64,000 nt of DNA, taken from contig CM038908.1 in assembly GCA_021904315.1 (NCBI GenBank), positions 22,960,501 through 23,024,500 of the forward strand. Direction: 5' to 3'. This document shows positions 53,640 to 64,000 of this stretch, in pieces. Below the pieces are notes generated by a model. That model made no database searches. It saw only the letters and a list, made by a program, of their open reading frames with translations, and had not been told where the DNA came from. This DNA is from Sphagnum magellanicum. Lineage: Eukaryota; Streptophyta; Sphagnopsida; Sphagnales; Sphagnaceae. Every line of letters begins with the position of its first letter. The stretch's first letter is position 1. The position numbers and the translations under genes were made by a program.

Positions 53640-54740
53640 CTCAATGAACAAGTAATACACCTTTTTGGGTATCCCTAAACTAATTTGGGCTCCACATCAT
53701 ATCTTTTAAAACTTTGAAACTTGGAAAGGTATTGCATAACCCTGACAAAACCTAGAATGAATGCAATACCTTCATTAGGGTATTTTGTAAACACAATGGG
53801 CTGAATTATTTTGGTCTAGGGTATCAGAGGGGTATTGTTCATGGCTAGAAAGATTCGATGATTGTGTAATACCCCTTTCAAAGTATCCCAAAAATACATT
53901 GGGTTCCATAATATATCCTTTGAAACATGGAAGGGTATTGTGTAGTCCTACCAAAACCTACAGGGAAACCAATACCCTTATTAATGTATTTTATAATTAA
54001 ACATCATGAATTGATTTATTTTGGTCTATGTTATTGGAGGGGTATTGTTCATGCTCAAAATTATTCAATACACTTACATACCCATTGTAAGGTATCCCAT
54101 AAATACAATGGGCTCCATAACATATCTTTTAAAATTTGTAGGGTATTGTATAGTGATACCAAAACTTAAAAAGAAAACAATACCTTGTTTGGGGTATTCG
54201 ATAAACACAATGGACTAAATTATTTTGGTCTAGATTATTAGAGGGGTATTGTTAATGCTTAAGAATATTCAATGCACATGTAATATCTTTTGTAGGGTAT
54301 CCTACAAATCTTTTAGGCATTATAACATATCTTTTGAAACTTGCAAAGGTATTACATAGCCATACCAAAACCTAGAAAGAAAACAATACTCACATCATAT
54401 TGTGATAATATCCTAAATCATGAAACAAAAGGATATTTTTAAAAATATTTATTCCGTGCTCAATATATCATGCCTTACATATTGATTCAAATAAATGAAA
54501 GTATTGCAAAATTGATCACATTAATGATAGAAGAAGTTTAAATGCAATACCCACATCATATTGTGATAATTCATTAACCATGAAACATATGAATATTTTT
54601 AAAATATTTGATCCCCCATAATATATCATGAAATTCATGTTTTCAAAAATATTTGTTCACCTTACAATATGTTTTAACATATATAAAATGAATGTAATGC
54701 AAAATTGGTCACATTGATGGTATAAAGGTTTAAGGTTTAA
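53640..54740 (+). repeat. left arm (A) of a composite fold-back repeat
   Basis: The left part (53640-54420) is a tandem array of about 3.5 units of roughly 205-210 bp, marked by GGGGTATTGTTCATG (53829), and again near 54039 and 54243. The right part includes AATTCATGTTTTCAAAA (54631-54647) and TTGGTCACATTGATGGTAT. The whole arm recurs in reverse at 59520-60610. Confidence 0.8.
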
Positions 54741-54849
54741 TGTAAAATTTACTACTTAATGTTAGAATTCAAAGTTTGTTGAAATCAAAAACTTAAAAGT
54801 TCATTTTAAACATTTTTTCAATGATGTACATTTTTATGCTTTTCCTTCT

Positions 54850-55900
54850 TAAAGTTGTAAACTCGTTTCAAAAAACAAAAACATAATAAGATTTTAATGC
54901 TTGTTTTAATGGTTCACGTAATAAATAAAATGATCTTTCCCATATATTAATCTTATGTACGATTGAAAATTTATTTAAATTTTTTTGACATATAATAAAT
55001 AATTTTTTGCCTAAAATAATTATATAGTAGATCATTAATATCTTATATTTTACAAATATGCAACACAAGTCCTTATGTAAATTTTATTTTTTATGATGTA
55101 TAATATTTTTTTAGATATTTATTTATTTATTATGGAATTATATTGTTGATTCATTTTAATACATATAATATCTTCATATTTATTTAAAATAGGATAAAAT
55201 TTTATTAAGAATATATTAAATTAAAATTATATATATAAACCCATGATTATGTATAATGCAATTTTTTAATGAACTATATTTCTAATGAAGATTAAAAATT
55301 CCAAAAGATAAGTTATTAACATTGTATATTTTATTGATGCATGTAACTGAATATTATTTTTAAGTAAATTGAAACTTAGTTTATAACATATCAAATAATG
55401 CTAATATTGATTAATAATTTTGTGACATTTTAATGTGGATTCCCTTTTGTATTGTAATATATTCAAGTATGTATTTTCTTCACCTTTTATTAAAAGTAAA
55501 AAACATGTAAATTTTATTTGAATAAATGAATGGTTACTTATGATTGAATAAATATAAATGGTGCATAAACTATCAATATTTAATTTTAAAAATATTTTAA
55601 TTGAAGTTTGAAATATAAGTTACTAATATTATGTAAGTTTAGTCCCTATAAATTAATTATATGTAAATTGTAATTTACAATGTATTAAATAATGATATAC
55701 TAGTGTGTGAAATTATATAGATTTTTCATTTCTAGAGATATAATATTTGCATAACTATTTTAACTTAGTAGAAATTTTAATTAAACATTAGATATAGTTG
55801 AAATACATTCTTAAACTCATAAACAACAAGAATTGTTTAATGGACCAATGCAAAATGATTAATATATGTAAATGAAGGTGTTGCAATTACACTTTGAAAT
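54850..55900 (+). repeat. direct repeat B, first copy
   Basis: Very AT-rich sequence that recurs in the same orientation at about 58230-59190. Shared words include CCAAAAGATAAGTTATTAA (55301 and 58574), AATAAATGAATGGTTAC (55521 and 58778) and AAGAATTGTTTAATGG. The offset of about 3.26-3.27 kb stays nearly constant. Confidence 0.75.
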
Positions 55901-57680
55901 TTTGTTCATACCCTCACTGTGTTGTGATAATGCCATTAACCATGAAATAAATGAATTTTTTTTACATACTTATTCCATGTTCAATATATCATGTCATGTC
56001 CATATTATAACAAGTAAATAAAGGTATTGTAAACTTTATGATATGAATAGGGATGCGGGTTTGGAATATAGTTTAATGACCATGAAAGCAACAATAAATA
56101 TCGTCAAGTTGTGAACCAGAACTTGTGCGTATTTCTTGCAATAGGTTCTAAACAAACTCTATTTCTATCCTTGTCAACTCTTGTTGTAAAACCTGCAATT
56201 TGCACCAAGGTTCCTTCAACACAAAAGAGGGAAAGTGAAACAAGTCTAGAACATTTTTTGATCCTCTTAAAAACTTGAAATTCTTCCAATTGTGGTTGTT
56301 CAGAATTTGTGCTCCGAATGTTTTGAAATTAACAATTGAGTTTTTCAGTTGGGCTATGGTGTGTAATCCTTTTGTAATGGATGTAACATGATTTTACCTA
56401 GGATTCACTATATGAATCGTTGCATTTATGATTATTATAAATTAAGATGTCAACTTACAAAAAGTTGAACCTAAAATAATTTCTTAATCATAGTTTTGTT
56501 TCCATTTTCATGCATAATCTACATCAAAGGTGGTTGCTACATTACGTGAATTTTTTTAGAAATCATCAACCCATTGATAGCATTGGCAATGCCATGGTTA
56601 GTGTGTGTAACATTGAATGTGCAATACCAATTTAAAGAGTTTTTAAAGAACCCAAGTTTGGGTTAGATTTTGTAACCTTTTTCGATTTTTTTTGTTGTGG
56701 CTTTCTTTGAATATTTATTGATATGTTATGACCTCATGAAAATTAGAAATTTAAACATGTAGAGTGAAATCGCAGGCAAGTCTTAAAACCTTTTAAATCA
56801 TTTGCCTAATCAATTGACTCAAAATCAAAGCATTATCACACCATATCCCCTGCAAATTTCGTAACATCAAAATTAAAGTAGTAACTTCATCAATGGCCAT
56901 AATAATAGGCAAATTTTAAAACCTTTAAATCACTTGCCTTATTAATTACTCAAAATCTGGACATTATCACACCATATCCCTTGCAAATTTTATAACAACA
57001 AAATTAAGGTAATAACCTCATCAATGGCCATAATTAATGGGTTGTAGTCCAAATGAGTTATGAGTCAAATTCTTCAATTACAATTGCAAAATTTCAAAAT
57101 GGAAAATGAACATAGTGCACCATGAAACCAATACATAAATTATGTAAGTTGTTTCTAATCCAAGGCTTTGGAATTTTGTGACAAAGTATTGGCAATGAGA
57201 TTTATAATTTGTATTGGATGTAACCTTCAACTCTTCCATATCAAGTAATGTCCCACATTAATTGTACAACGTACACACAATTATCATGCTTCTTTTGATT
57301 GGCAAGCAAATAAGACACAATGCAATAAACATTATAGTGGGTATGGCTAGACAATGTGAATGGTGGTGTAGTTAAGAAAATGAAGTCCTTCCCTGTAGTG
57401 CAAGTTTTCTTAGAATCAAGTGTGTTTTTTCTGAGAGCTCAAATTAAACTCTAATTCTCAAAAATATTATCTAAATTTTTTGTGAGCATGAAAATCAAAT
57501 GATCATCTGTTGATTACAAACAATGTTTTTGTTTCTTGCTTTAGACACATTTGAAAAAGCACATTGGATATTTGTTAAGATGAACATTCTTTAAGTGGAT
57601 GCAAGTGTATACATAGGATGAATTGCTGGTTACAATAGAAGCTCATAACCAAAGTTTTCAAATTGACTAAAATGTTGACA
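55901..57680. other. spacer of the fold-back region, no gene recognised
   Basis: AT-rich sequence lies between the two B copies. A short internal repeat shows near 56760-57030: 'TTTTAAA...CACTTGCC..CACACCATATCCC' occurs twice, about 125-130 bp apart. No coding evidence. Confidence 0.4.
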
Positions 57681-58205
57681 ATAACCAAGCTAGACAACCT
57701 AGTCTAGCATAAGTAATAGGCTATTGGGTTACTTGTTATATAACCTAATTAATTAGCTAGTAACCTAGCCTAGGTGTGCTTTGTAGGTTATTTACATAAT
57801 TTAGGCCTATTATGTAGTTTATTCGCTAGTATAGGCCTTCTAAATTGGTATCCTAGATAGTTTAGGTAGGTATTCAAGGTGGTTTAGCTTACTAGGTAAA
57901 CCTACTTAGCTATGTAGGTAGTTTACTAACCTAGGCCACCTAGGCCTACTAAGTAGGTACCTTAGCCTATTAGGTAAATAATTTACTAATGAGCATACTA
58001 GGCTTAAGTTTATAAGTAAGCAGCCTAGGTCCTAGACCTCCCTACCTACCTAGGTATCTAGGTAAAATTAAAAGGTAGGGCTTACTTGATTTGGTTACAT
58101 TAAGGTAGATAGGTAGGATTCACTTACATTACATACCTATTTACCTACCTACTTAGGTGGGTAGAAAAACATGCCCTATTCAAGTAGGTAAGTAGGCAAG
58201 GAAGT
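57681..58205. repeat. cryptically simple tract of CTAGG / TAGGTA words
   Basis: About 500 bases are dominated by CCTAGG, TAGGTA, CCTA and TAGG in both orientations (for example CCTAGGCCACCTAGGCC). There is no fixed period. Because the words are largely self-complementary, either strand could fold extensively. It sits near the middle of the fold-back region. Confidence 0.85.
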
Positions 58206-58229
58206 AAATCTAACATGTAAATGAGGTAA

Positions 58230-59190
58230 AAAATAATGATGTAAATATTTTTATTTATGATTTGTTATAAAACCAAAATTATACGTTTATATCGTATAAT
58301 TATATATATTTGAATTGTATAATATTGGTTTAAATATTGGTCCACATATATTTGTTTAAAACATATTGAGTAATACATTATATATATTTAATAATATTAT
58401 AGTAGTATAGTGTTGATTCATTTTAATTCATATAATATCTTAATATTAATTTAAAATAGGATAATAATTGATTTAAAATTATATTAAATGTAAATTATAT
58501 TTATATAAACCCATTATTATGTATAGTGTAATTTTTTTATAAAAAAAGTATTTTCAAAGAGAATAAAACATTTCCAAAAGATAAGTTATTAAGAGCTGTA
58601 TTATTAATGCATTTAATTGAATATTATTTCAATGTAATATGAAATTTAGTTTATAACATATCAAATAATGGCATATATGATCAATGCATTTCTGATAGTT
58701 TAATGTTTATTCCCTTTTATATTATAACATATTAAAATTTTAACTTTTTAATTTTAAAAAAATGTAAAATTTCTTTGAATAAATGAATGGTTACATATGA
58801 TTCAAAAAATATAAATGTTGCATAAATATCAAATTTAATTTTTAAAAAAATATTTTAATTGAAATTTGAATATAAGTACCTAATATGGTGTAAATTTAGT
58901 TAGTGTAATTTATAGAACTCTACGTAAAATTTAGTTTACAATACATCAAATAATGATATACTTAATTAATTAATATGTGGATTTTTTAAAAAAAATTCAT
59001 TCTTATACGTATAATATTTTAATAATTATTTTATGTTGGAAATTTTAAGTAAACATTAAATATAATTGAAAGACATTTTCAAACTCATAAATGATAAGAA
59101 TTGTTTAATGGGCCAATGCAAAACTGTTGATACATGTAAATGAGGGTATTGAAATATTGGCCACATTGATGGTATAAGGTTTGTTTCAAA
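58230..59190 (+). repeat. direct repeat B, second copy
   Basis: Diverged copy of 54850-55900 in the same orientation (see shared words there). Its last 270 bases are also the left half of the palindrome centred near 59211. Confidence 0.75.
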
Positions 59191-59515
59191 AATGTTTTGA
59201 AATGTAATGACATTACTTTCACTTTAGTGATAATTTCATTACATTTTACCATCAATGTGATCATCTTGACAATACCCTCATTTACTTGAATCAATATGTA
59301 TAACATGATATATTAGGCATGGAATAAATATTTTTAAAAATTCTTTTGTTTATGAGTTTGAAAATGTTTTTCAATAATATTTAGTGTTTAAGTAAAATTT
59401 CTAACAATTTAAAATAGTTATTAAGATATCAAATGTAAAGGAATGCAAAAAAATTATAATTCCATACATTAATGATTTAAGTATATCATTATTTGATATA
59501 TCGTAAACTAATTTC
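58925..59515. repeat. imperfect palindrome centred near 59211
   Basis: AATGAGGGTATTG (59139) faces CAATACCCTCATT (59270). CCACATTGATGGTA (59161) faces TACCATCAATGTGA (59247). TCAAATAATGATATACTTAA (58946) faces its complement at 59477-59496. The first two pairs give the same centre, 59210.5. Arms are about 290 bases each, with small indels. Confidence 0.85.
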
Positions 59516-59519
59516 ATTA

Positions 59520-60610
59520 TATATTGGGTGGGAATCAATACCTAAATTTTTTCTTATGTTTCATGTTTAATGAAATTATCACAATAAGATGTAAGTATTA
59601 CATTTAAACTTCATAGCTTTGTTCAAGTTATACCTTTTACCATTAATGTGACCAATTTTTCATAACCTTCATGTTATACATATTAACAAAGATTTTGAAA
59701 ACATGAATTTTATGATATGTTGCGGGGGGATCAACTATTCAAAAAACATTATTATGTTTCATCGTGAATGCAAATATCATACAAATATTACTTTTAAATT
59801 CTATAACTTTATTCAAGTAACCTTTTACCATCAATGTGAACAACTTTGCAATACCTCCATTTACTTGAATCAATATGTCTAAGATGTTACAGTGAGCACA
59901 AAATAAATATTTTAAAAAATATATTTTATTTCATGGTTTACAATATTATTGCAAAATGATGTGGGTATTATTTTCCTTATAAGTTTTGTTAAGGCTATGC
60001 AATACACCTCCAAATTCCAAAAAATATGTTATGGAACCCAAAAGATTTATGGGATACCTTGAGAGGGGTAGTGCATGTGAATTGAATAGTTTTGGGCATG
60101 AACAATACCCCTCCAATAGCCCAAACTAAAATAATTAAACCCATGGTGTTTGTAAATTACCCCAATGAGGGTATTACTTTCCTTCTAGGTTTTGGTATCG
60201 ATATGCAATACCCTTTCAGGTTTCAATAGATATGTGATAGAGCCCAAAGGATTTCTAATGTACCCTAAAAGAGGTATTACACATGCATTGAGTAGTTCTT
60301 GGCACAAGCAATACCCCTCCAATAGCTTGGAGCAAAATAATTTAGTCCATGGTGTTTATAGAATATCCTCATAAGGGCATTGCTTTCTTTCTAGGTTTTG
60401 GTATGGCTATGCAATACCCCTCCATGATTCAATAACTATGTTATGGAGACCAAATGATTTATAATACATTTTAATAAAGGTATTGAATAGTAATTTTTGG
60501 CATGAACAATACCCCTCCAATAGCTTGGACCAAGAAAATTTCACCCATGGTGTTTATAAAATATCTTCATAAGGGTATTGCTTTCCTTCTAGGTTTGAAC
60601 TTTTAATTTT
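59520..60610 (-). repeat. right arm (A, inverted) of the composite fold-back repeat
   Basis: Reverse complement of 53640-54740. CATGAACAATACCCC occurs at 60097 and 60501, with a variant near 60306, mirroring the tandem units of the left arm. TTTTGAAAACATGAATT (59693-59709) mirrors 54631-54647. Unit spacing is about 200 bp, as in the left arm. Confidence 0.8.
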
Positions 60611-61249
60611 TGGGCGTAAGGAAAGGTTTTTAAATTTGAAAACAAGACTAAAATCATTTTTTTGATAATTTCATCAAACATACACATAAGAATATATGAG
60701 AATGTATGTCTAACCATTAACACAAGATGATGTAAAATGAAGGTAAAATGCCTTAAATTAAAAAATATGTGTGACGCATGTTACAAATATGTGCCAAAAA
60801 TTCCCAAGTCCAAAACAAACCCACCTTAAAATGGGGAACATATCATAATGGTAAATATGTGGTTACCTCAAAAATAAATTGTTACCTTGACATCTTGAAG
60901 TCCAAAATAACACCCTAATCAAAATGGGAATAAATTATGGGTTATCTGTGTCACTATTGGAGGAGAATAGGATCCCATTGGCCCTTTTATATCACATTGA
61001 CGCAACCATTGCATCTTGGGCATGTTGACGCGTAAATACCCCACAATTGGCCAATGTTGCCTTTGACACAACATTAGCCACAAACAGCTGCCTAGTGGTG
61101 CTTCGATTTTTAAAACAAACAACATAATATAATAAGTATTGCATATGAAACCTAAAACTTATAATTCAAATAAAATTGAGTTTGGCATTGTTAAAATTTA
61201 TTGACCATGAATCATTTCTAATTCATGGTAAAAATGTTAATCTCCCTAT
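60611..61249. other. AT-rich interval, no gene recognised
   Basis: No coding or structural signal that I can support. It separates the fold-back region from the zinc-finger ORF remnant. Confidence 0.4.
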
Positions 61250-61861
61250 GTTGCATCATCTTATTAGATGTAGATATTTAATTTCATTCCGTCCAAATGC
61301 ATTTGAACACCTTTGTATACCCGACTTGAATCGTTCGAATCACAACTATAAAGTCCTCATTGCACTCCACCTTGGCCTGCATGTTGAAAAGGATAAACCT
61401 CACACCCCATGCAATCATGCCAAGAAGCTGAAGAATATGGATAGAGGCTAGTTTAACAAATGTGGGTTCAAGAACCTTAGGTGTGTCTCGCATAACAACT
61501 TGGAGCCTATCCCACCCTAGGTTTGTATGCCTCTTAGCTGTAATAATTTCCTTTTATTCATTGCAATGGAATTGTGTTAGAGGGTTGCTCAAAACTTGTG
61601 CATTCATGGCCATGTGATCTTGATGCTTTGGGCCCTCCTTGATGGGCGTCCGAGCTTGCCTGATTCCATAATCACATTGTGTTGAATTCGCAAATGTTGT
61701 ATTAAGTTGTACTTGGTGGTGTAGGTCACTTTGCATTCACGAACCTTACAAGCAAACTTTGCACCATCCCTTGCCCACCTTCTAGGGGAATTGGGGGAGG
61801 GGCAATCACATTTGAAACCAAAATAACAAAAGCAAAAAAAACCTAATGTGAAAATTAACAT
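61250..61861 (-). pseudogene. remnant of a repetitive plant C2H2-finger ORF
   Basis: The best-preserved part (61604-61861) reads RRWARDGAKFACKVRECKVT, then YTTKYNLIQHLRIQHN, a C2H2 finger (C-x4-C-x12-H-x4-H), and then GKLGRPSRRAQ. After frameshifts it continues with MAMNAQVLSNPLTQFHCNE (61554-61640) and LASIHILQLLGMIAWGV and YTKVFKCIWTE (61284-61493). I know this order (finger, GRPS, NARVLSNPLA, LLRLLGMTAWGV) from abundant, uncharacterised ORFs in plant genomes that look transposon-borne. At least two frame breaks make it non-functional. The role of the parent protein is unknown. Confidence 0.55.
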
Positions 61862-64000
61862 TCTAGATGAAAGTTAGCCCATACATTATGAGGGATTGCA
61901 TAAAGAAATCAAAGATAAAAAACAAAGATGAAGGTATTGCACGAAAATATACAAAATTAAAAACACAAGATGCAGGTATTGCAAGAACCCAATGTTCAAA
62001 ATTGCACAAAATGAAGCTAATTTTAGAAAAAAAAAATGACTTACAAAGCCCTAAGGTATTACCTAGAAACTTTGAGCAAAAGAAATGCCCCACCCACCTT
62101 TTCACATGGAAAAGGAAGGTGGGGCAAAGGTTTAAGGACCACAATTAATGAGAGTATTGCAATCACAAATTTTCAAAAAATTGATACATACATTGCAAAA
62201 CAATGTTCACATGTTGAGATTCCCCATTTTGTAATGGGTTCACACTTGGGCCAATGGCATATGCCACACTAGTTTTAACTATGATAGAATATCATAAAAA
62301 AAACTTGGGCTCTATGTTGCTATGCACAACCATTTACACATACCCATTCATTCTATCCACATGGTTTTCATTATCGTAATAATTTTTTAAAAAAAAGTGT
62401 ATAGAGGGGGAAAGGAGGGAGAGCTATGACATTAGGAGTACAACTTGCCAAAACAATGGTATTGAAAGGTGTGTATAGAGAATATTAAAAAAAGAGTTCA
62501 AAAGTTACTTTGTGAAAAGTTACATGTGTGGATTAAGGTAGTCACATTTTCTATAACTCAATTGTTGGGCTCACTATTTTCAAAACAATGGTTCACTTGC
62601 AAAATTAATCACATAATTATAACTAGTAAGTACAACATGTAAAGAACAACAATAGTAGGGGATTGTTGTTGGGAGTGCCTAAACCCCTAACCCCTTACAA
62701 TAGGCCATAATAGACTAATACCACAAATGAAAATCATCTTTATATTGGATGACATTCATAAATTTGAAAATAAATATTATATGTAATTTAAACCATAATA
62801 CATATAGATTGTGTAAAAAAATACAATTCAAAAATGGATGAATGAAATTCATTCATTTGATGTCATTCAAATGTTCATCAATATCATCCATTCATAGTTG
62901 AAATACATTCAACCAAAAAAGTTTTACAAAAGTGGTTGCAAAAACATGCAATGTACATGAAAAATAAAAAAAGAAAATCCAAAGAACAAATAAAAGAAAC
63001 CAATTGTTTTGTTTTCCATTAATTGTGATCTAATGGTTATTTATTCTTCTTAAAACAAAAATGCATAAATGAAACATTTAACCTTATATATGATACAATA
63101 CACTTGTTTGTTTTATTTGTATTCACATTTGTCCCTTCAACATTTATATTTTTGTCCAACCAAAGAGAATTATTTGCTTATGGTTATTTATTTTTCTTAA
63201 AACAAAGCCTCCGCATCAATGAGACATTTAGTCTCATATATGATGCAATGTTGTTTTATTTGCAAATTGTTTCATCATATTATGAAATTAGTGAAAAGGT
63301 GGCAATTGAACATATTAGAAATGCATTTGACAACAAGATTGATGCAAAATGTACTCTTCATGAAACCAAACCATTCTTGCACATGGACAATGAGAATGTA
63401 TGTATATTTACTCATTTTTTTGGTTGTCTTGGCAATATTTTAATTAGTGGTGTCAATACCATAAGTTTTTCAAATGCTATTTGGTATCATTATGTTTGGC
63501 ATTTTTTCTTCATGGACTTATTTGTAAAGACATTAATTTGAGTTCGACAAGTATATTTTCACATAATTTGACCTACTCTATTGAGATCATTGTGAATATA
63601 TCCCTTGAGACAATTGGATGCATCTATTTGTATAACTTGGGCTCCATGCTACTTCACACTACCAACGATGATAAACTATTCTTTTCTTTTTCATATGTTC
63701 CCATATGGTTTTCAATAGTTCATTACTATTTATGGCAATCTTAAATTACATTAAATTTGAATTTATATAAATATCATGAACATGAAAAGGCACATGTTAA
63801 ATTCCTTTTTCATATCCATGTTGGTGGGTAGGAGAAAGGAGTGAGGTGATTATTAGGAAAGGAAATAATTATTAGGAAATGAATAAGGTAGTTAGACTTG
63901 AAAATGAGTTTGTACAAATTGCCTATGGAATTGTCCAGGGACAACAAGCATACAATAAGTTCTGAAAAATCACCCATATGTACTAGTTTCTTGTTCCTCT
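61862..64000. other. AT-rich interval with a local duplication, no gene recognised
   Basis: A CCCACC...GGTGGG hairpin lies at about 62091-62124. A segment at about 63028-63122 (ATGGTTATTTATTCTTCTTA to TGTTTTATTTG) recurs at about 63181-63265. An open frame at 63104-63541 (+) spans the second copy but has no family resemblance. It is biased to Phe/Ile, as expected of AT-rich noise. Confidence 0.4.

Noticed and set aside
63104-63541. 145-aa plus-strand frame
   Set aside because: Phe/Ile/Tyr-rich composition expected of AT-rich noise. It crosses a short local duplication and shows no conserved motif.

Overview
This is nuclear DNA from a land plant. The evidence is a coproporphyrinogen oxidase with an N-terminal chloroplast-targeting-type extension, a TOM2A-type tetraspanin, TTTAGGG-type telomere motifs used as promoter elements, GT-AG introns that split every gene, a decayed Mutator-like (MULE) transposase with a SWIM finger, and solo-LTR-like insertions. 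Genes are moderately GC-rich and intron-dense. They sit in long, very AT-rich tracts of decayed transposons, minisatellites and fold-back DNA. I cannot name the species. The texture would suit a bryophyte, lycophyte, fern or gymnosperm, but that is inference.

Layout. 1-4.5 kb: broken coding remnants, mainly a MULE transposase that carries a 3 x 144 bp in-frame internal triplication and is interrupted by a solo LTR. 4.5-8.4 kb: no gene seen. 9.2-11.8 kb (-): tetraspanin TOM2A, six coding exons, with a GC-rich 5' region to about 13.7 kb. 16.6-18.4 kb (-): an RNase III-like + dsRNA-binding gene that lacks part of the catalytic signature. Its N-terminal exons are unresolved, and telobox repeats lie near 20.0 kb. 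20-28.5 kb: AT-rich, with LTR remnants including a second full solo LTR. 28.8-30.7 kb (+): RNA polymerase subunit RPB6. 34.3-38.2 kb (+): a 61-bp minisatellite followed by coproporphyrinogen III oxidase. 39.2-40.6 kb (-): ribosomal protein eS8. 41.0-41.45 kb: a 48-bp repeat array. 46.3-50.1 kb (+): Rab geranylgeranyltransferase beta subunit. 50.6-52.9 kb (-): a kinesin-like protein of the KIN-UA/ARK type whose nucleotide-binding motifs are all degraded. 53.6-60.6 kb: a large composite fold-back repeat. 61.3-61.9 kb (-): remnant of a C2H2-finger ORF of repetitive type. 62-64 kb: AT-rich, no gene recognised.

The intact genes are mostly housekeeping: transcription (RPB6), translation (eS8), heme/chlorophyll synthesis (CPOX) and Rab prenylation and vesicle traffic (RABGGTB, TOM2A). 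They are not an operon or a pathway cluster. Two convergent pairs share 3' space: CPOX/eS8 and RABGGTB/kinesin. Exon boundaries were set by hand from GT-AG signals, reading phase and family sequence. Coding lengths close exactly for TOM2A (301 aa), RPB6 (146 aa), eS8 (217 aa), RABGGTB (320 aa) and the kinesin (646 aa).

The observations most worth following are the kinesin pseudo-motor, the composite fold-back structure, the duplicated splice-donor segments in CPOX and RABGGTB, and a hairpin in the LTR family that shows a compensatory base-pair change between two copies.
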